The notes under the pieces are model-generated. The model was not told the origin of the DNA. It ran no database searches and worked only from the letters and a program-made list of their open reading frames with translations. This document shows positions 9,076-17,972 of a stretch of DNA of 64,000 bases, piece after piece. Position numbers and translations under genes: made by a program. Source of the DNA: Acidaminobacter hydrogenoformans DSM 2784 (lineage in GTDB: Bacteria; Bacillota; Clostridia; Peptostreptococcales; Acidaminobacteraceae); contig NZ_FMWL01000001.1 in assembly GCF_900103005.1 (NCBI RefSeq), positions 186,001 to 250,000 on the forward strand, given 5' to 3'. Numbering within the stretch: the first letter of the stretch is position 1; the number at the start of each line of letters is the position of its first letter.

Positions 9076-10203
9076 TTAATCTACAATAGTAAAAGTATTG
9101 TCCGTCAGGGTAAAGACCGCCTTCGCACCCTCGGTCATGGTCACGGTCTTGTCCTCCATGACAAAGATCGCGTCAACGCCATCCAGGGATTCCACCAGCG
9201 CCATGCCCTTCTCCGGGCCCAGGGAGAACACCGCAGTGGAGAGGGCGTCCGCGTCCATGGAGATGTCCGCAATGATGGAAACACCCACAAGGCCATTGTC
9301 CACGGGATAGCCGCCAGCGGTGTCCAGGATGTGGTGGTAGCGCTTGCCGTCCGCCTCGAAATAGCGCTCGTAAATACCAGAGGTGACTATAGTCTTGTCC
9401 GTGATGGCCGCAATACCAAGATATTCCCCACGCTCGGAGAATGGGTTCTGGACGCCTATGCGCCAGACGGAGCCGTCAGGCTTGGAGCCCATGACCAGAA
9501 CGTTGCCGCCCAGATTGACAATGGCGCTACGCACGCCGTAGTCGTAGAGAATCCCGGATACCACATCCGCGCCATAGCCTTTTGCAATGCCGCCCAGGTC
9601 AATGAGCATGCCCTTTTCCTTCAGGAACACGGTCTTTTCCGCCTCGTTCAGCTCGATCTTGGTGTAGTCCACCAGGGGAAGCCGCGCGTCGATTTCGGAC
9701 TGCGGCGGGATGGCAGCGTAATCCGTGCCTATATTCCAGAGCTTGACGAGGACGCCGACGCTGGGGTCGAAGCGACCATCGGACAATTCACTGTAGCGGA
9801 GGGCATTTCGGATGACTTCAAAGGTATCCTCAGAAACCTTGACGGGCTGGATGCCTGCATTTTCATTGATCTGCATGACCTCGCTCTGAGCCGGGTCCGC
9901 GTCGTTGATGGTCATGCGGCGCTCAATGGCGCGCAAAGCTTCGAAGCTGTCCGCGAAGTACGCGTCCTGCGCGAAGTCAAAAAGCTTGAGAGAAATAATG
10001 GTGCCGAGGATGAAGTCGTTTTGCTCCACAGGTTCGGCAAGAGGTGTTGGCTGGTTCGGGACAGGGGCTTCTTGTGCATCAGGTGTCTCTGAAGCGGGGC
10101 CTGGTTCTGAGCCCGTGCTCTGGCAACCCGTGAACGTCAGGGCAGTCAGGGACAGCATTATAATAAGCGTCAGTAGCGTTATAAACCTGTAACTTTTTTT
10201 CAT
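9076..10203 (-). CDS. fmnB: FAD:protein FMN transferase, lipoprotein (FmnB/ApbE)
   Basis: A 375-residue ApbE-family enzyme that uses FAD to attach FMN covalently to Ser/Thr of FMN-binding domains outside the cell. The signal peptide ends in the lipobox LTFTGCQ (~residues 22-28). Family motifs are DLGGIAKGYGADVV, AIVNLGGNVLV and the Mg-binding segment DISMDADALSTAVFSLG near residue 310. Candidate substrates are encoded on both sides: the two-domain protein at 10302-11183 and the single-domain protein at 4332-4745. In Listeria, FmnB flavinylates PplA within the extracellular electron transfer locus. No clear upstream promoter of its own was seen; it sits 98 bases after the pplA-like gene, with a hairpin between. 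Confidence 0.93.
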   Translation of the reverse strand: MKKSYRFITLLTLIIMLSLTALTFTGCQSTGSEPGPASETPDAQEAPVPNQPTPLAEPVEQNDFILGTIISLKLFDFAQDAYFADSFEALRAIERRMTINDADPAQSEVMQINENAGIQPVKVSEDTFEVIRNALRYSELSDGRFDPSVGVLVKLWNIGTDYAAIPPQSEIDARLPLVDYTKIELNEAEKTVFLKEKGMLIDLGGIAKGYGADVVSGILYDYGVRSAIVNLGGNVLVMGSKPDGSVWRIGVQNPFSERGEYLGIAAITDKTIVTSGIYERYFEADGKRYHHILDTAGGYPVDNGLVGVSIIADISMDADALSTAVFSLGPEKGMALVESLDGVDAIFVMEDKTVTMTEGAKAVFTLTDNTFTIVD

Positions 10204-10241
10204 ATTTGGATGCCTCCGTAAATTGCCGCTAAACGTGAAAC

Positions 10242-10268
10242 AAGGCTCAAGGTGTGCCCCTGAGCCTT
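10242..10268 (-). terminator. Intercistronic hairpin between pplA-like gene and fmnB
   Basis: AAGGCTCA(A)GG / CC(C)TGAGCCTT stem. On the minus strand it is followed only by GTTTC. It is more likely a partial terminator or processing/stability stem that lets the carrier protein be made in excess of its enzyme. Confidence 0.5.
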
Positions 10269-10301
10269 GGATCGGTTTAAGTGTCTTGGTGCTTGCCTTA
10301 A

Positions 10302-11183
10302 TTACTTCGCAGATGCGAGGGCTTCTGCAGCGAGCGTGTAGAAGTCGCCAACAGAGATGGAGACGCCTGCGATAGCATCCGTTTTGCCTTCTGCATCAAC
10401 AGTTACAGCAGCCGGATCCTGTGTTTCAAGGAGATTAGCTTCAACAGCAGCTGCCTGCTCATGCCAAGCCGCTTGTGCACCAGCTACGCTCATGTCGTAA
10501 CGGCCGTCAGCAGATTGAACTTTCTTGGTGTCGCCGCCGTCCTTATGAACGCCGTCCCAGTTAGCTGCAACAATGTAGCCGTTGATGACCGTAAGGTCAA
10601 CCGTTGATTTCCAGCCGCTGTTAGCGTCAAAGTCAGCTGCTTCAGCGTGGTATGCGCCGTCTTTGTACTGGCCAGCGCCAACAGGACCTGCTTCGAGGGC
10701 TTTCTCAACGAGGTCGAAGTACTCAACAACGTGAACGGAAACGCCTGCGATAGCATCCGTGTGACCTTCAGCGTCTGTGTACTCGATCACTGTAGGATCT
10801 TGAGTTTCGAGGAGGTAAGCTTCAGTAGCAGCTGCCTGCTCATGCCATTCAGCTTGAGCGCCACCCTTGGCTACCATACCGTAAGTACCGTCAGTAGAAA
10901 GTGTGATCTTGTCTGGGCCAGCGTTTTTGTTCGCGCCGTTCCATACTGCAGATGCAATTTTGCCGTCTTTCACTTCAACCGTCACCATGTACTTCCAGCC
11001 GTTTTCAGCGAAGCCGTCTTCTTGAGCAAAGTAGATGCCGTCTTCGTAAGCACCTTCTGCTGGCGTTTCTGCTGGTGTTTCTGCTGGTGTCTCTGCCGGA
11101 GTCTCAGCTGGCTTGGAGCAACCTGCGAAGAGGCTGATTGCGAGCACGGACACGAGGCCGAGTGCTAAAAGTCTTTTCTTCAT
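10302..11183 (-). CDS. pplA: Two-domain FMN-binding lipoprotein, PplA-like extracellular electron carrier
   Basis: A 293-residue lipoprotein. The signal ends in ISLFAGCSK. A PAETPAETPAETPAE spacer follows (four tandem PAET units), then two FMN-binding domains of ~120 residues (~45-165 and ~170-290). Each ends in D-A-I-A-G-V-S, the position of the FMN attachment site; here Ser rather than Thr would carry the flavin. Each domain also contains the repeated phrase AQAEWHEQAAATEAYLLETQ or its close variant, so the gene arose by duplication. In Listeria, PplA with two flavins is the terminal surface electron carrier. The ATG at 11183 has a GGGGG site 9 bases upstream; an upstream extension to 11246 is unlikely because the promoter lies there. 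Confidence 0.9.
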   Translation of the reverse strand: MKKRLLALGLVSVLAISLFAGCSKPAETPAETPAETPAETPAEGAYEDGIYFAQEDGFAENGWKYMVTVEVKDGKIASAVWNGANKNAGPDKITLSTDGTYGMVAKGGAQAEWHEQAAATEAYLLETQDPTVIEYTDAEGHTDAIAGVSVHVVEYFDLVEKALEAGPVGAGQYKDGAYHAEAADFDANSGWKSTVDLTVINGYIVAANWDGVHKDGGDTKKVQSADGRYDMSVAGAQAAWHEQAAAVEANLLETQDPAAVTVDAEGKTDAIAGVSISVGDFYTLAAEALASAK

Positions 11184-11217
11184 TTTGGTAATCCCCCTTG
11201 ATTTTAGTTTCATCCTG

Positions 11218-11246
11218 AGTATAATTTCCTGACAAAATAATGTCAA
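11218..11246 (-). promoter_or_regulatory. Consensus sigma-A promoter of the electron-transfer operon
   Basis: On the minus strand TTGACA (11246-11241), exactly 17 bases, then TATACT (11223-11218). The gene start is 34 bases downstream. Near-perfect -35 and -10 predict strong constitutive transcription. Confidence 0.85.
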
Positions 11247-11434
11247 TCATTCTGGGGGATTTGTTCATTTAGGTCACAAAAGTGACAAAGTTATTTTTAG
11301 TGCATCTTAATTAAAGTTAGGTATTTCAATAGATTCGGGAGTTTTTTGAATTTTCTAAAATGAAAATTGTAATTTTTTTGATTGGGGGTTTGAGCTACCC
11401 CTATTGTCTTATCAGGCGAAAACCACTACATAAC

Positions 11435-12598
11435 TTACACGGAAGGGTTATTTATTCTACGAATAATTGCAGTGAACTGATTGCCCTCCCGGTCATCAAT
11501 AAAATCAATATTCGGATAGACTTTCACCGCTCTCCTGATCCCATTTCCAAGGCCTCGATATGGAAGGAGCTTCGTTGCAAAGGATGCTAAAACAGGATTT
11601 CTGATGTTTGAATTTCCAGCGATTATATTTTCTATAGTCAAGTGATTGGGAAGATGACCTGGACTGATGATCTCAATGCGATCGGAAAACACAAAAATTC
11701 TAATAGGCGCCGGTACAAAATAGTCCCTGTGAATCAACGCGTTTGCCAACAATTCTTCGAAAACTATTTTAGGAACTTCAAACTCTCCAATACTGTTGAC
11801 AGACTGGCTCATTTGGATCTGTTTAATGTTGGCAAGCAAGAAGCTCATCCCTGTCTGGAATACATCAGACAGCTTTCCAGCAATATCCCTGCTGTCAATA
11901 TATTCATGAGTGTGAATGTCAGCTCCGGGGTAGCATATTGCTTTCACAATAAACAAAGGCATGGCAAATTGAGGTCGCTTTGCAAAAAGAAGTGCACCAG
12001 CGATATTTAAGTTCTTCCCTTTAGCTAAATTCATGTTATTCAGCAGGCGTTCAAGGGAGGATAGATCCATTTCAATGGACTCCTCATAAACTTTCTCAAA
12101 AAACTCTTTAAAATAGATCTGATCAATATCATCAATGGTCAGGGTATTAACAGGCGTTTCATCAGCGTGTATGAGGCCTGAGACCTGATAAATTCTCTGA
12201 ATTTCTTCTCTTGAAGTTGCTTTTCGCTTATCAGAGCCACTTTTAACCCAAATCACGCCATTTTTATCCATATAGGGTTTACTAACGCCTTCTGCAATCG
12301 ATAAGACCACGATCAATCCATTTTCATGATCAAAATTCTCTGTCAATGGATTTATCGCAGGTCTGATAGACTGAGAGGCGGCATTTGAGATCATCTGGTT
12401 AATACGGCGTATGTCAGCGGCTTTTAAACCTCCAATTTCACCGTCATCTTTGATGCCTATCAATATTTTACCGCCTTTAGAGTTACTGAACGCCACCATT
12501 TCTGCAGCTAAACTGTCCTGATTGGTGATATTTTCCTTGAATTGAGTCAAACTATCTTCACCGCGTGAAACTATCTCCAGTAACTGATTCAGCTCCAT
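11435..12598 (-). CDS. AlbA_2-domain ATP-binding protein (Schlafen-like regulator family)
   Basis: A 387-residue protein. An N-terminal AlbA_2/Schlafen domain is seen in QFKENI...MVAFSNSKGGKILIGIKDDGEIGGL (~residues 18-60). A C-terminal GHKL-like ATP-binding half follows (FEELLANALIHRDYFVPAPIRIFVFSDRIEIISPGHLPN). These proteins are called putative transcriptional regulators or ATP-dependent DNA helicase RecG-related; no function is proven for this one. It lacks an obvious C-terminal wHTH, unlike its relative at 29299-30606. The ATG at 12598 follows GGGGGG; the frame opens earlier, at 12712. Codon usage is more AT-rich than its neighbours, suggesting transfer. Confidence 0.85.
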   Translation of the reverse strand: MELNQLLEIVSRGEDSLTQFKENITNQDSLAAEMVAFSNSKGGKILIGIKDDGEIGGLKAADIRRINQMISNAASQSIRPAINPLTENFDHENGLIVVLSIAEGVSKPYMDKNGVIWVKSGSDKRKATSREEIQRIYQVSGLIHADETPVNTLTIDDIDQIYFKEFFEKVYEESIEMDLSSLERLLNNMNLAKGKNLNIAGALLFAKRPQFAMPLFIVKAICYPGADIHTHEYIDSRDIAGKLSDVFQTGMSFLLANIKQIQMSQSVNSIGEFEVPKIVFEELLANALIHRDYFVPAPIRIFVFSDRIEIISPGHLPNHLTIENIIAGNSNIRNPVLASFATKLLPYRGLGNGIRRAVKVYPNIDFIDDREGNQFTAIIRRINNPSV

Positions 12599-12747
12599 AA
12601 CGCGATATCCCCCCACATTGAAACATAGAAATACATGACGTGCCTGTGACCTGCTTGAATTGTTCTTCATAAGAACATATTCAGAATACCTTATTTTCCA
12701 CATTTTCTGCAAGTGCAGGCCTTTCCTGTTGTGCTTGCTACTGCTGC

Positions 12748-13416
12748 CTACCCCTTCGCCCTAACCCAGGCCAGATCCTCGTCCACGAACCGGTGCCGCT
12801 GGCCCTTGACATCAAACCGGACCAGCCTGAACACCGTCTGAACCGCGAAGCCAATCCCCAGCGCGGTCAGCACCGTCCCAACGCCTATCGACCCGCCCAG
12901 AAAATAACCCACGGCCAGCACGCAGAGCTCAATGCCGCTGCGAATCATGCCCACGGGCTTGCCCGTCTTCTTCGTCAGCGCCACCATCAGCCCGTCCCTG
13001 GGACCGGAGCCCATGCCGCAGCCCAGGTAGACAAAAGACGCAAGGCCAATTGTAAACATCCCCACAAAGAGCTGAATCACCCTCAGCGGCACAGATTCCA
13101 GGGACGGCAGCAATCCACTCCCAAACAGCAGGTCCAGGAAAACGCCAATAAAGATCATATTGCCTATGGTGCCCCAGCCAACCCGCTCCCCCAGCCTGAC
13201 GTTCAGCATGACAATAATAATGCCCACGCCAATACTGGCCATGCCAAAGGTGATCCCCAGCGTCTGGGACAGGCCTTGATGCAAGACGTCCCAGGGCGCC
13301 AGCCCAAGGTTTGCGTCCACGGTCAGCGCAATGCCCAGCGCGTAGAGAAAATACCCAAAAAACAGCCGCGGCAGGTTCTTTAAATAATGTATGATCGGAC
13401 TCGTTGTCTGCTCCAC
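12748..13416 (-). CDS. YczE/YyaS/YitT-like integral membrane protein
   Basis: A 222-residue membrane protein with five or six TM segments. Conserved phrases of the YczE family are seen: FFGYFLYALGIALTVDANLGLAPWDVLHQGL near the start, GCGMGSGPRDGLMVAL in the middle, and GVGTVLTALGIGFAVQ near the end. Function is unknown in the family (a YczE homologue is near surfactin genes in Bacillus). Strongly GC-rich codon use. Confidence 0.85.
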   Translation of the reverse strand: MEQTTSPIIHYLKNLPRLFFGYFLYALGIALTVDANLGLAPWDVLHQGLSQTLGITFGMASIGVGIIIVMLNVRLGERVGWGTIGNMIFIGVFLDLLFGSGLLPSLESVPLRVIQLFVGMFTIGLASFVYLGCGMGSGPRDGLMVALTKKTGKPVGMIRSGIELCVLAVGYFLGGSIGVGTVLTALGIGFAVQTVFRLVRFDVKGQRHRFVDEDLAWVRAKG

Positions 13417-13437
13417 TTCAATGACTTCCTTTCAAGT

Positions 13438-13552
13438 ATGTTTGGTGCGCCCCAGTCCCCGCCTGAATGTTTGGTGCGGCCCAGTCCCCAACCAAATATC
13501 TGGTGTGTCCCTGTCCCCAACCAAACGTCTGGCGCGGCCCAGTCCCAGCCTA
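13438..13552. repeat. Tandem GTCTGGTGCGGCCCAGTCCCCAACC-like repeat
   Basis: Four imperfect ~32-bp units between the YczE-like gene and the racemase gene. Single units recur at 51721-51766, 55343-55430 and 56068-56116, so this is a dispersed intergenic repeat family. Confidence 0.75.
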
Positions 13553-14659
13553 AAGCGCCTCGGGGTGCAGCAGCACCTTTTCCACAGACGCTGATCCCGT
13601 CGCATAAAGCATTGCCGGGTAGTACAGGTCAAAGGACAGCACGTCCCCCACCTGCGGCCGCACCGGCATGTCCGTCACGTCCAAAATCAAATGATCACTG
13701 CTGCTGCCGATGGCCTTAAGTCCCTCATCCCGCACAAGCAGCTTCTCATGGGAGCCCACATCCTGCTTCCCCACAGCCGCAATCGCCCGGATTCGAATCC
13801 CCTCATCATAATAAACGGGCACCTCGCCAAAGGCATCCACAAAAATTTCACCAATAGGATAGCTCGGTTTTTCCTTGACCTCCACCACCTGAGCCTTCAG
13901 TGTAAACGCATCTGCCACGACCCCTGGAAACGGCGTATTCCAGAAGACAATGAGGTCCCGACCATTCAAAATCCCCTCACCCACACGCAAATGGTTGATC
14001 CCCTCTGGAACACCACCCTTTAAAAGCAGCGGCAGCGTTGTCGTCGCGCCCCCGGAGATATACCGGAGCTTACGCCCAATCCGCGCCTCAATAGCCCGGG
14101 CCAGCTCAACCAGCTCCGTCAGATTCTCCGTGGTGGGACTGATGGACCCATAACAGCCCAAATTGGTGCCAATACCTTCAAGGGTCACATGAGGCATCCT
14201 GAACTCAATTTCCTCAGCCAAAGCGATCATTTCTTCAAAATCCCTGAAGCCTTCTCTGAGATCACCAAGATCCGCCATCAGAATCACGCCGTGGTGCCTC
14301 CCAACGCCGGCACATGCCGCTTCAACAGCCCGAATTGTCGCTTCCTCAGAATTCAGGCTGATATTGGAAAAGCGAATCAAATCCTCTATTTCCGAGAGCA
14401 TGGGAATACGCAGCAGCCAGGTTTCTGTCTCCGGCACCGCTTCCCGGATGCGCTTCATCTGATCCATGCGTGATGTGGCAAGGCCAGTACAGCCGCCTTT
14501 CAGCATAGCCTTTCCAGCCTCCACAATAGAATTGCAGCCCTTGATGACGCCAGTAATTTCAATGCCTCTTTCGCCAGCATAGGACGTCACTTTTTCAGCA
14601 TTGTTCACCAGCTTCTGAAGATCAATTTCCAGTACTGGATAATGGTTAGTCTCAGACAT
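13550..14659 (-). CDS. Alanine/ornithine racemase-family PLP enzyme
   Basis: A 369-residue fold-type III PLP racemase. The PLP lysine is in ITGVIKGCNS near residue 40. Other marks are TGLATSRMDQ, ILMADLGDLREGF, the phosphate-binding stretch YISGGATTTLPLL and HLRVGEGIL. Members are annotated 'alanine/ornithine racemase family', and ornithine racemase of amino-acid-fermenting clostridia belongs here. That would supply D-ornithine to the oxidative ornithine pathway, but the other genes of that pathway are not in the window. RBS GGAGGG is 6 bases before the ATG. Confidence 0.85.
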   Translation of the reverse strand: MSETNHYPVLEIDLQKLVNNAEKVTSYAGERGIEITGVIKGCNSIVEAGKAMLKGGCTGLATSRMDQMKRIREAVPETETWLLRIPMLSEIEDLIRFSNISLNSEEATIRAVEAACAGVGRHHGVILMADLGDLREGFRDFEEMIALAEEIEFRMPHVTLEGIGTNLGCYGSISPTTENLTELVELARAIEARIGRKLRYISGGATTTLPLLLKGGVPEGINHLRVGEGILNGRDLIVFWNTPFPGVVADAFTLKAQVVEVKEKPSYPIGEIFVDAFGEVPVYYDEGIRIRAIAAVGKQDVGSHEKLLVRDEGLKAIGSSSDHLILDVTDMPVRPQVGDVLSFDLYYPAMLYATGSASVEKVLLHPEAL

Positions 14660-15019
14660 AGGTTTCCCTCCAACTCATAGGCTTTTGCTTATAGCAGCTT
14701 CTTCATTTTTTCCATTTTACCTCATTATGACGACCTACAGCAAAAAATTCGCAATCTTTCCTCAATTAGCAGAGAAATAGTGTGAAATAGAGTGAAAAAC
14801 AAGTCTAATACCTATATAATCGAGGTATATTTGCTATTCACCTGCTGCTTGAAACACAAAAAGCCTCCATAAGACAAACACTAAGCTATACCACAATCCC
14901 CCATCAGCGCAATTTTCTGTTACAGCCCACACCATTTGGGGGATACATAAAACAACGAATTTAACCGGACCTTTATATAGAGGCGAACGAAGCCATGAGA
15001 CAAACGAGGAGGTGGTGTG
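14660..15019. other. 360-bp divergent intergenic region
   Basis: It separates the leftward racemase and rightward channel genes. A TATAAT at 14815-14820 could be a -10 element for the channel gene, but no convincing -35 was found. No gene seen. Confidence 0.4.
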
Positions 15020-16039
15020 ATGCACTGGCAGTTCAAACGGATCTTCATCTTGATCTCATCCCTTCTGTTCCTCTTGGTAGTTGGCACTATAGGCTACATG
15101 ACCCTTGCGGAAGTAGAAGCCATTGACGCCCTTTACATGACCGTCATCACCCTTTCCACCGTGGGCTTCAAAGAAGTCGTTGAGCTGTCCCACGGGGGGA
15201 AAATCTTTACCATATTCCTCATCTTTGGCGGCATCAGCTTCGTCGCCTATAGCCTGACCTACGTCGCCGCCTTCGTATTTGGCGGCGAATTCACCGAAAT
15301 CATGAGGAGGCGCGCCATGGAGCATGACATTGACAACCTAAAAGACCATTACATCCTTTGCGGCGCCGGCAGCACCGGCATGAGCGTCATCAACCGCTTT
15401 CAGAAAAGCGACGCCAAATATATAGCAATAGAAATAAACGAGGACCGTGTCAACACCCTCCTCGAAGAAGGCGTCATGGCGCTTCTGGGAGACGCCACTC
15501 AGGAAGATGTCCTGGAAAAGGCGGGTATTCACCGCTGCAGAGGCCTCGTGACCTGCCTGGCCAACGACGCGGACAACGTCTTCACCGTCCTAACCGCCCG
15601 TGGGATGAAGTCCGACCTTCACATTGTCTCCAGAGCAATAGACACAAGCTCACACAAAAAGCTCAAGCGCGCTGGCGCCAACAACACCCTGTCCCCCAAC
15701 GAGCTCGGCGGCGACCGCATGGCCGTCATGCTGCTGCGCCCCACCGTCATGTCCTTCCTGGAAATCACGACTCACATGGGGGACATTGTCTTTGACATTG
15801 AAGAAATCCTGATTACCGAAAACTGTGAATTCGCCGGCAAATCCCTCCGGGACTCCGGCTTCAGAAGCAAGACCGGCCTCAACGTCCTGGCTGTCAAAAA
15901 AGCCGGCGAAACTACCCTTAAACCCAATCCGGATGCTTCCTTCGTCGTCGAATCTGACGACAAGCTCCTCGTTCTGGGACAGCTGGACCAGATCGACAGG
16001 CTCAAGCGTATGATCGCCATCCAAACCAAAGGAGTGTAG
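15020..16039 (+). CDS. Potassium channel protein with RCK/TrkA-N domain
   Basis: A 339-residue channel. TM1 is ~residues 5-25. A pore helix and selectivity filter, LYMTVITLSTVGFKEV (filter TVGF), come at ~38-53, and TM2 (FTIFLIFGGISFVAYSLTYVAAFVFG) at ~60-86. A cytoplasmic Rossmann RCK domain begins HYILCGAGSTGMSV (G-x-G-x-x-G), and a C-terminal TrkA-C-like domain follows. It is a two-TM K+ channel gated by nucleotide or ion binding. The ATG at 15020 is 7 bases after GAGGAGG; a GTG at 15017 is possible. It ends 7 bases before the GGDEF/HD-GYP gene, so the two are probably one transcript, linking K+ flux and c-di-GMP. Confidence 0.93.
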   Translation: MHWQFKRIFILISSLLFLLVVGTIGYMTLAEVEAIDALYMTVITLSTVGFKEVVELSHGGKIFTIFLIFGGISFVAYSLTYVAAFVFGGEFTEIMRRRAMEHDIDNLKDHYILCGAGSTGMSVINRFQKSDAKYIAIEINEDRVNTLLEEGVMALLGDATQEDVLEKAGIHRCRGLVTCLANDADNVFTVLTARGMKSDLHIVSRAIDTSSHKKLKRAGANNTLSPNELGGDRMAVMLLRPTVMSFLEITTHMGDIVFDIEEILITENCEFAGKSLRDSGFRSKTGLNVLAVKKAGETTLKPNPDASFVVESDDKLLVLGQLDQIDRLKRMIAIQTKGV

Positions 16040-16046
16040 AGCGTCT

Positions 16047-17900
16047 ATGACAAGCCCTGCGAATCCACATGATCCATCCGTCACTCAACCCGGCAACCAG
16101 CCTGTCGAAAAAGCAGCAGCCGCAAGCATCCCTGGCAACGGCCTTGAATACGAGAAAATCTATCAAAGTATCTCAGACGCCATCTTCATCATCAAGGTCG
16201 AAGACGGCCCAACCTTCCGCTACATAGACAGCAACCGTTATCACGAGCAGATGACCGGCCTCGCCAGAGATGACCTCAGAGGCAACACCCCTCAGGAGGT
16301 CCTGCCGCCGTACCTGGCCATCACCGTTGAAAAAAACTACAGGCGGTGCTGGAACCTCAAGAGCACCATAGTCTACGAGGAAACATTGTCCCTGCCTAAA
16401 GGCAGCCGGACCTGGCAGACCACGCTGACACCCATCTTAGAGGCGGGCGAGGTCCGCTATATCGTGGGCTCCGGCATGGATATCTCTGGGCAAAAATCCG
16501 TGGAAATTGCCTTCCAGGAAGCCCATGAACAGTTCGAAAGCTTCTTCAGCCTCTCCCCGGACCTCCTCTGCATTGCGAACACCCACGGGCGAATCACCAA
16601 GGCCAACAAAGCCTGGAAGCTCCTCATGGGCTACGATCCCATGGCACTTCAGGACACCCTCATCTTCGAACTCGTCCACCCAGAGGACGTCGAAACGAGC
16701 ATCAACGCCCTAAACGCCCTGAACCGCGGCGAATCCCTGATGGGCTTTGTCATAAGAATGAGAACCAACGCCGGCGAATACCGCTTCATCGAATGGAACG
16801 CGGAGCCTTCCGGCAGCCACATCTTCGCGGCCGCCCGGGACATCACCGAGCGCAAGGCCAACGAGGACCGGCTCATGTACCTCAACTTCCACGACCCACT
16901 CACCGGCCTTTACAACCGCGCCTACTTCGAGGACGCCCTGACCCGCATGGACGTCCCCCGGAATATGCCCATCAGCGTCATAACCGCGGACCTGAACGGC
17001 CTCAAGCTCGTCAATGACACTTTTGGCCACGAGGAAGGTGATACCCTCCTGAAAATGGCCGCGGACGTCCTGAAAAAAGCCTGCCGGGCAGATGACATCA
17101 TAGCCCGCGTCGGCGGCGACGAGTTCTCCCTGCTCCTGCCAAGAACTGACGCAGAAACCGCCGCCCACATCATCCAGCGCATCCAGGCCCTGGCCCACGC
17201 GGCCCACACCGGCACCGTCATGCTGAGCCTCTCCTTGGGCGAGGCCACCAAAACCGCCGAGCACCAGCACATCTCCCACATTCTCAAGGACAGCGAGTCC
17301 GCCATGTACCACAACAAGCTCCTGGAAAGCCGCTGGGCGAAAAACGCCCTGATCGAATCCATAGCCGCCGTCATGGAGAGCCAGGCCAGCCGCACCATGG
17401 AGCACTGCCGCAGGGTCCAGAAGCTCTCCGAAGCCTTTGGCAAACGCCTTGGCCTCACCCCGGAGCGCATTGAGGACCTCAGCCTCCTGGCCCTGATGCA
17501 CGACATAGGCATCATGAGCGTTCCCATGGAAATTGTCGACAAGCGCGGCCCCCTGGACAGCCTGGAGCGCGTCCAGATCCGGAAGCATACGGAAAGCGGC
17601 TACCGCATTGCCGTGTCCAGCCCGGACTTCGCCCGCGTCGCGGAGGACATCCTGAGCCACCACGAGCGCTGGGACGGCGAAGGCTACCCCCGCGGCCTCT
17701 CCCGCCGCGAAATCCCCATCCATGCCCGCATTGTCTCCCTGATCGAGGCCTATGACACCATGTCCCACGACCAGGTCTACCGCCCGCGCCTCTCAAGGGA
17801 CCAAATCCAAAAAGAGCTTGCCGATGGTGCCGGTACCCAATTCGACCCGCATCTGACGCGGCTGTTTCTCAATGAGTTTTTGACAGAAGAACTGAGTTAA
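16047..17900 (+). CDS. PAS-PAS-GGDEF-HD-GYP c-di-GMP synthase/phosphodiesterase
   Basis: A 617-residue cytoplasmic protein. Two PAS domains (~30-150, IYQSISDAIFIIKVEDG; ~155-275) are followed by a diguanylate cyclase domain with the intact signature RVGGDEFSLL (~residue 355). A C-terminal HD-GYP phosphodiesterase follows, with LMHDIGIMSVP (HD) and SHHERWDGEGYPRGL (GYP). Both catalytic signatures look intact, so it could make and break c-di-GMP, with PAS sensing setting the balance. A classic RxxD inhibitory site was not obvious. The local regulon is striking: seven c-di-GMP aptamers or remnants lie downstream in this window. RBS GGAG is 12 bases upstream, so translation may depend on coupling to the channel gene. 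Confidence 0.93.
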   Translation: MTSPANPHDPSVTQPGNQPVEKAAAASIPGNGLEYEKIYQSISDAIFIIKVEDGPTFRYIDSNRYHEQMTGLARDDLRGNTPQEVLPPYLAITVEKNYRRCWNLKSTIVYEETLSLPKGSRTWQTTLTPILEAGEVRYIVGSGMDISGQKSVEIAFQEAHEQFESFFSLSPDLLCIANTHGRITKANKAWKLLMGYDPMALQDTLIFELVHPEDVETSINALNALNRGESLMGFVIRMRTNAGEYRFIEWNAEPSGSHIFAAARDITERKANEDRLMYLNFHDPLTGLYNRAYFEDALTRMDVPRNMPISVITADLNGLKLVNDTFGHEEGDTLLKMAADVLKKACRADDIIARVGGDEFSLLLPRTDAETAAHIIQRIQALAHAAHTGTVMLSLSLGEATKTAEHQHISHILKDSESAMYHNKLLESRWAKNALIESIAAVMESQASRTMEHCRRVQKLSEAFGKRLGLTPERIEDLSLLALMHDIGIMSVPMEIVDKRGPLDSLERVQIRKHTESGYRIAVSSPDFARVAEDILSHHERWDGEGYPRGLSRREIPIHARIVSLIEAYDTMSHDQVYRPRLSRDQIQKELADGAGTQFDPHLTRLFLNEFLTEELS

Positions 17901-17908
17901 TGACAAGG

Positions 17909-17944
17909 AAAAAACCTGAAGGGCTGATGCTCTCCAGGTTTTTT
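17909..17944 (+). terminator. Bidirectional Rho-independent terminator
   Basis: AAAAAACCTGAAGGG... / ...CTCTCCAGGTTTTTT. A stem with A-run and T-run serves the converging genes ending at 17900 and 17973. Confidence 0.85.
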
Positions 17945-17972
17945 GATTGAATGAAGTAAAAAGAGAGAAGGA

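Noticed and set aside
7534-10092. Long plus-strand frames opposite ndh2 and fmnB
   Set aside because: Antisense shadows without RBS or recognisable domains. The minus-strand genes are certain.
13438-13552. Short tandem repeats considered as a CRISPR array
   Set aside because: Units are adjacent with no unique spacers, are imperfect, and single units occur elsewhere. No cas genes nearby.
16710-17768. A 352-codon minus-strand frame opposite the GGDEF/HD-GYP gene
   Set aside because: GC-rich third positions keep the antisense frame open. The composition (Gly/Val/Ala/His-rich) is artefactual and the sense strand has complete catalytic motifs.
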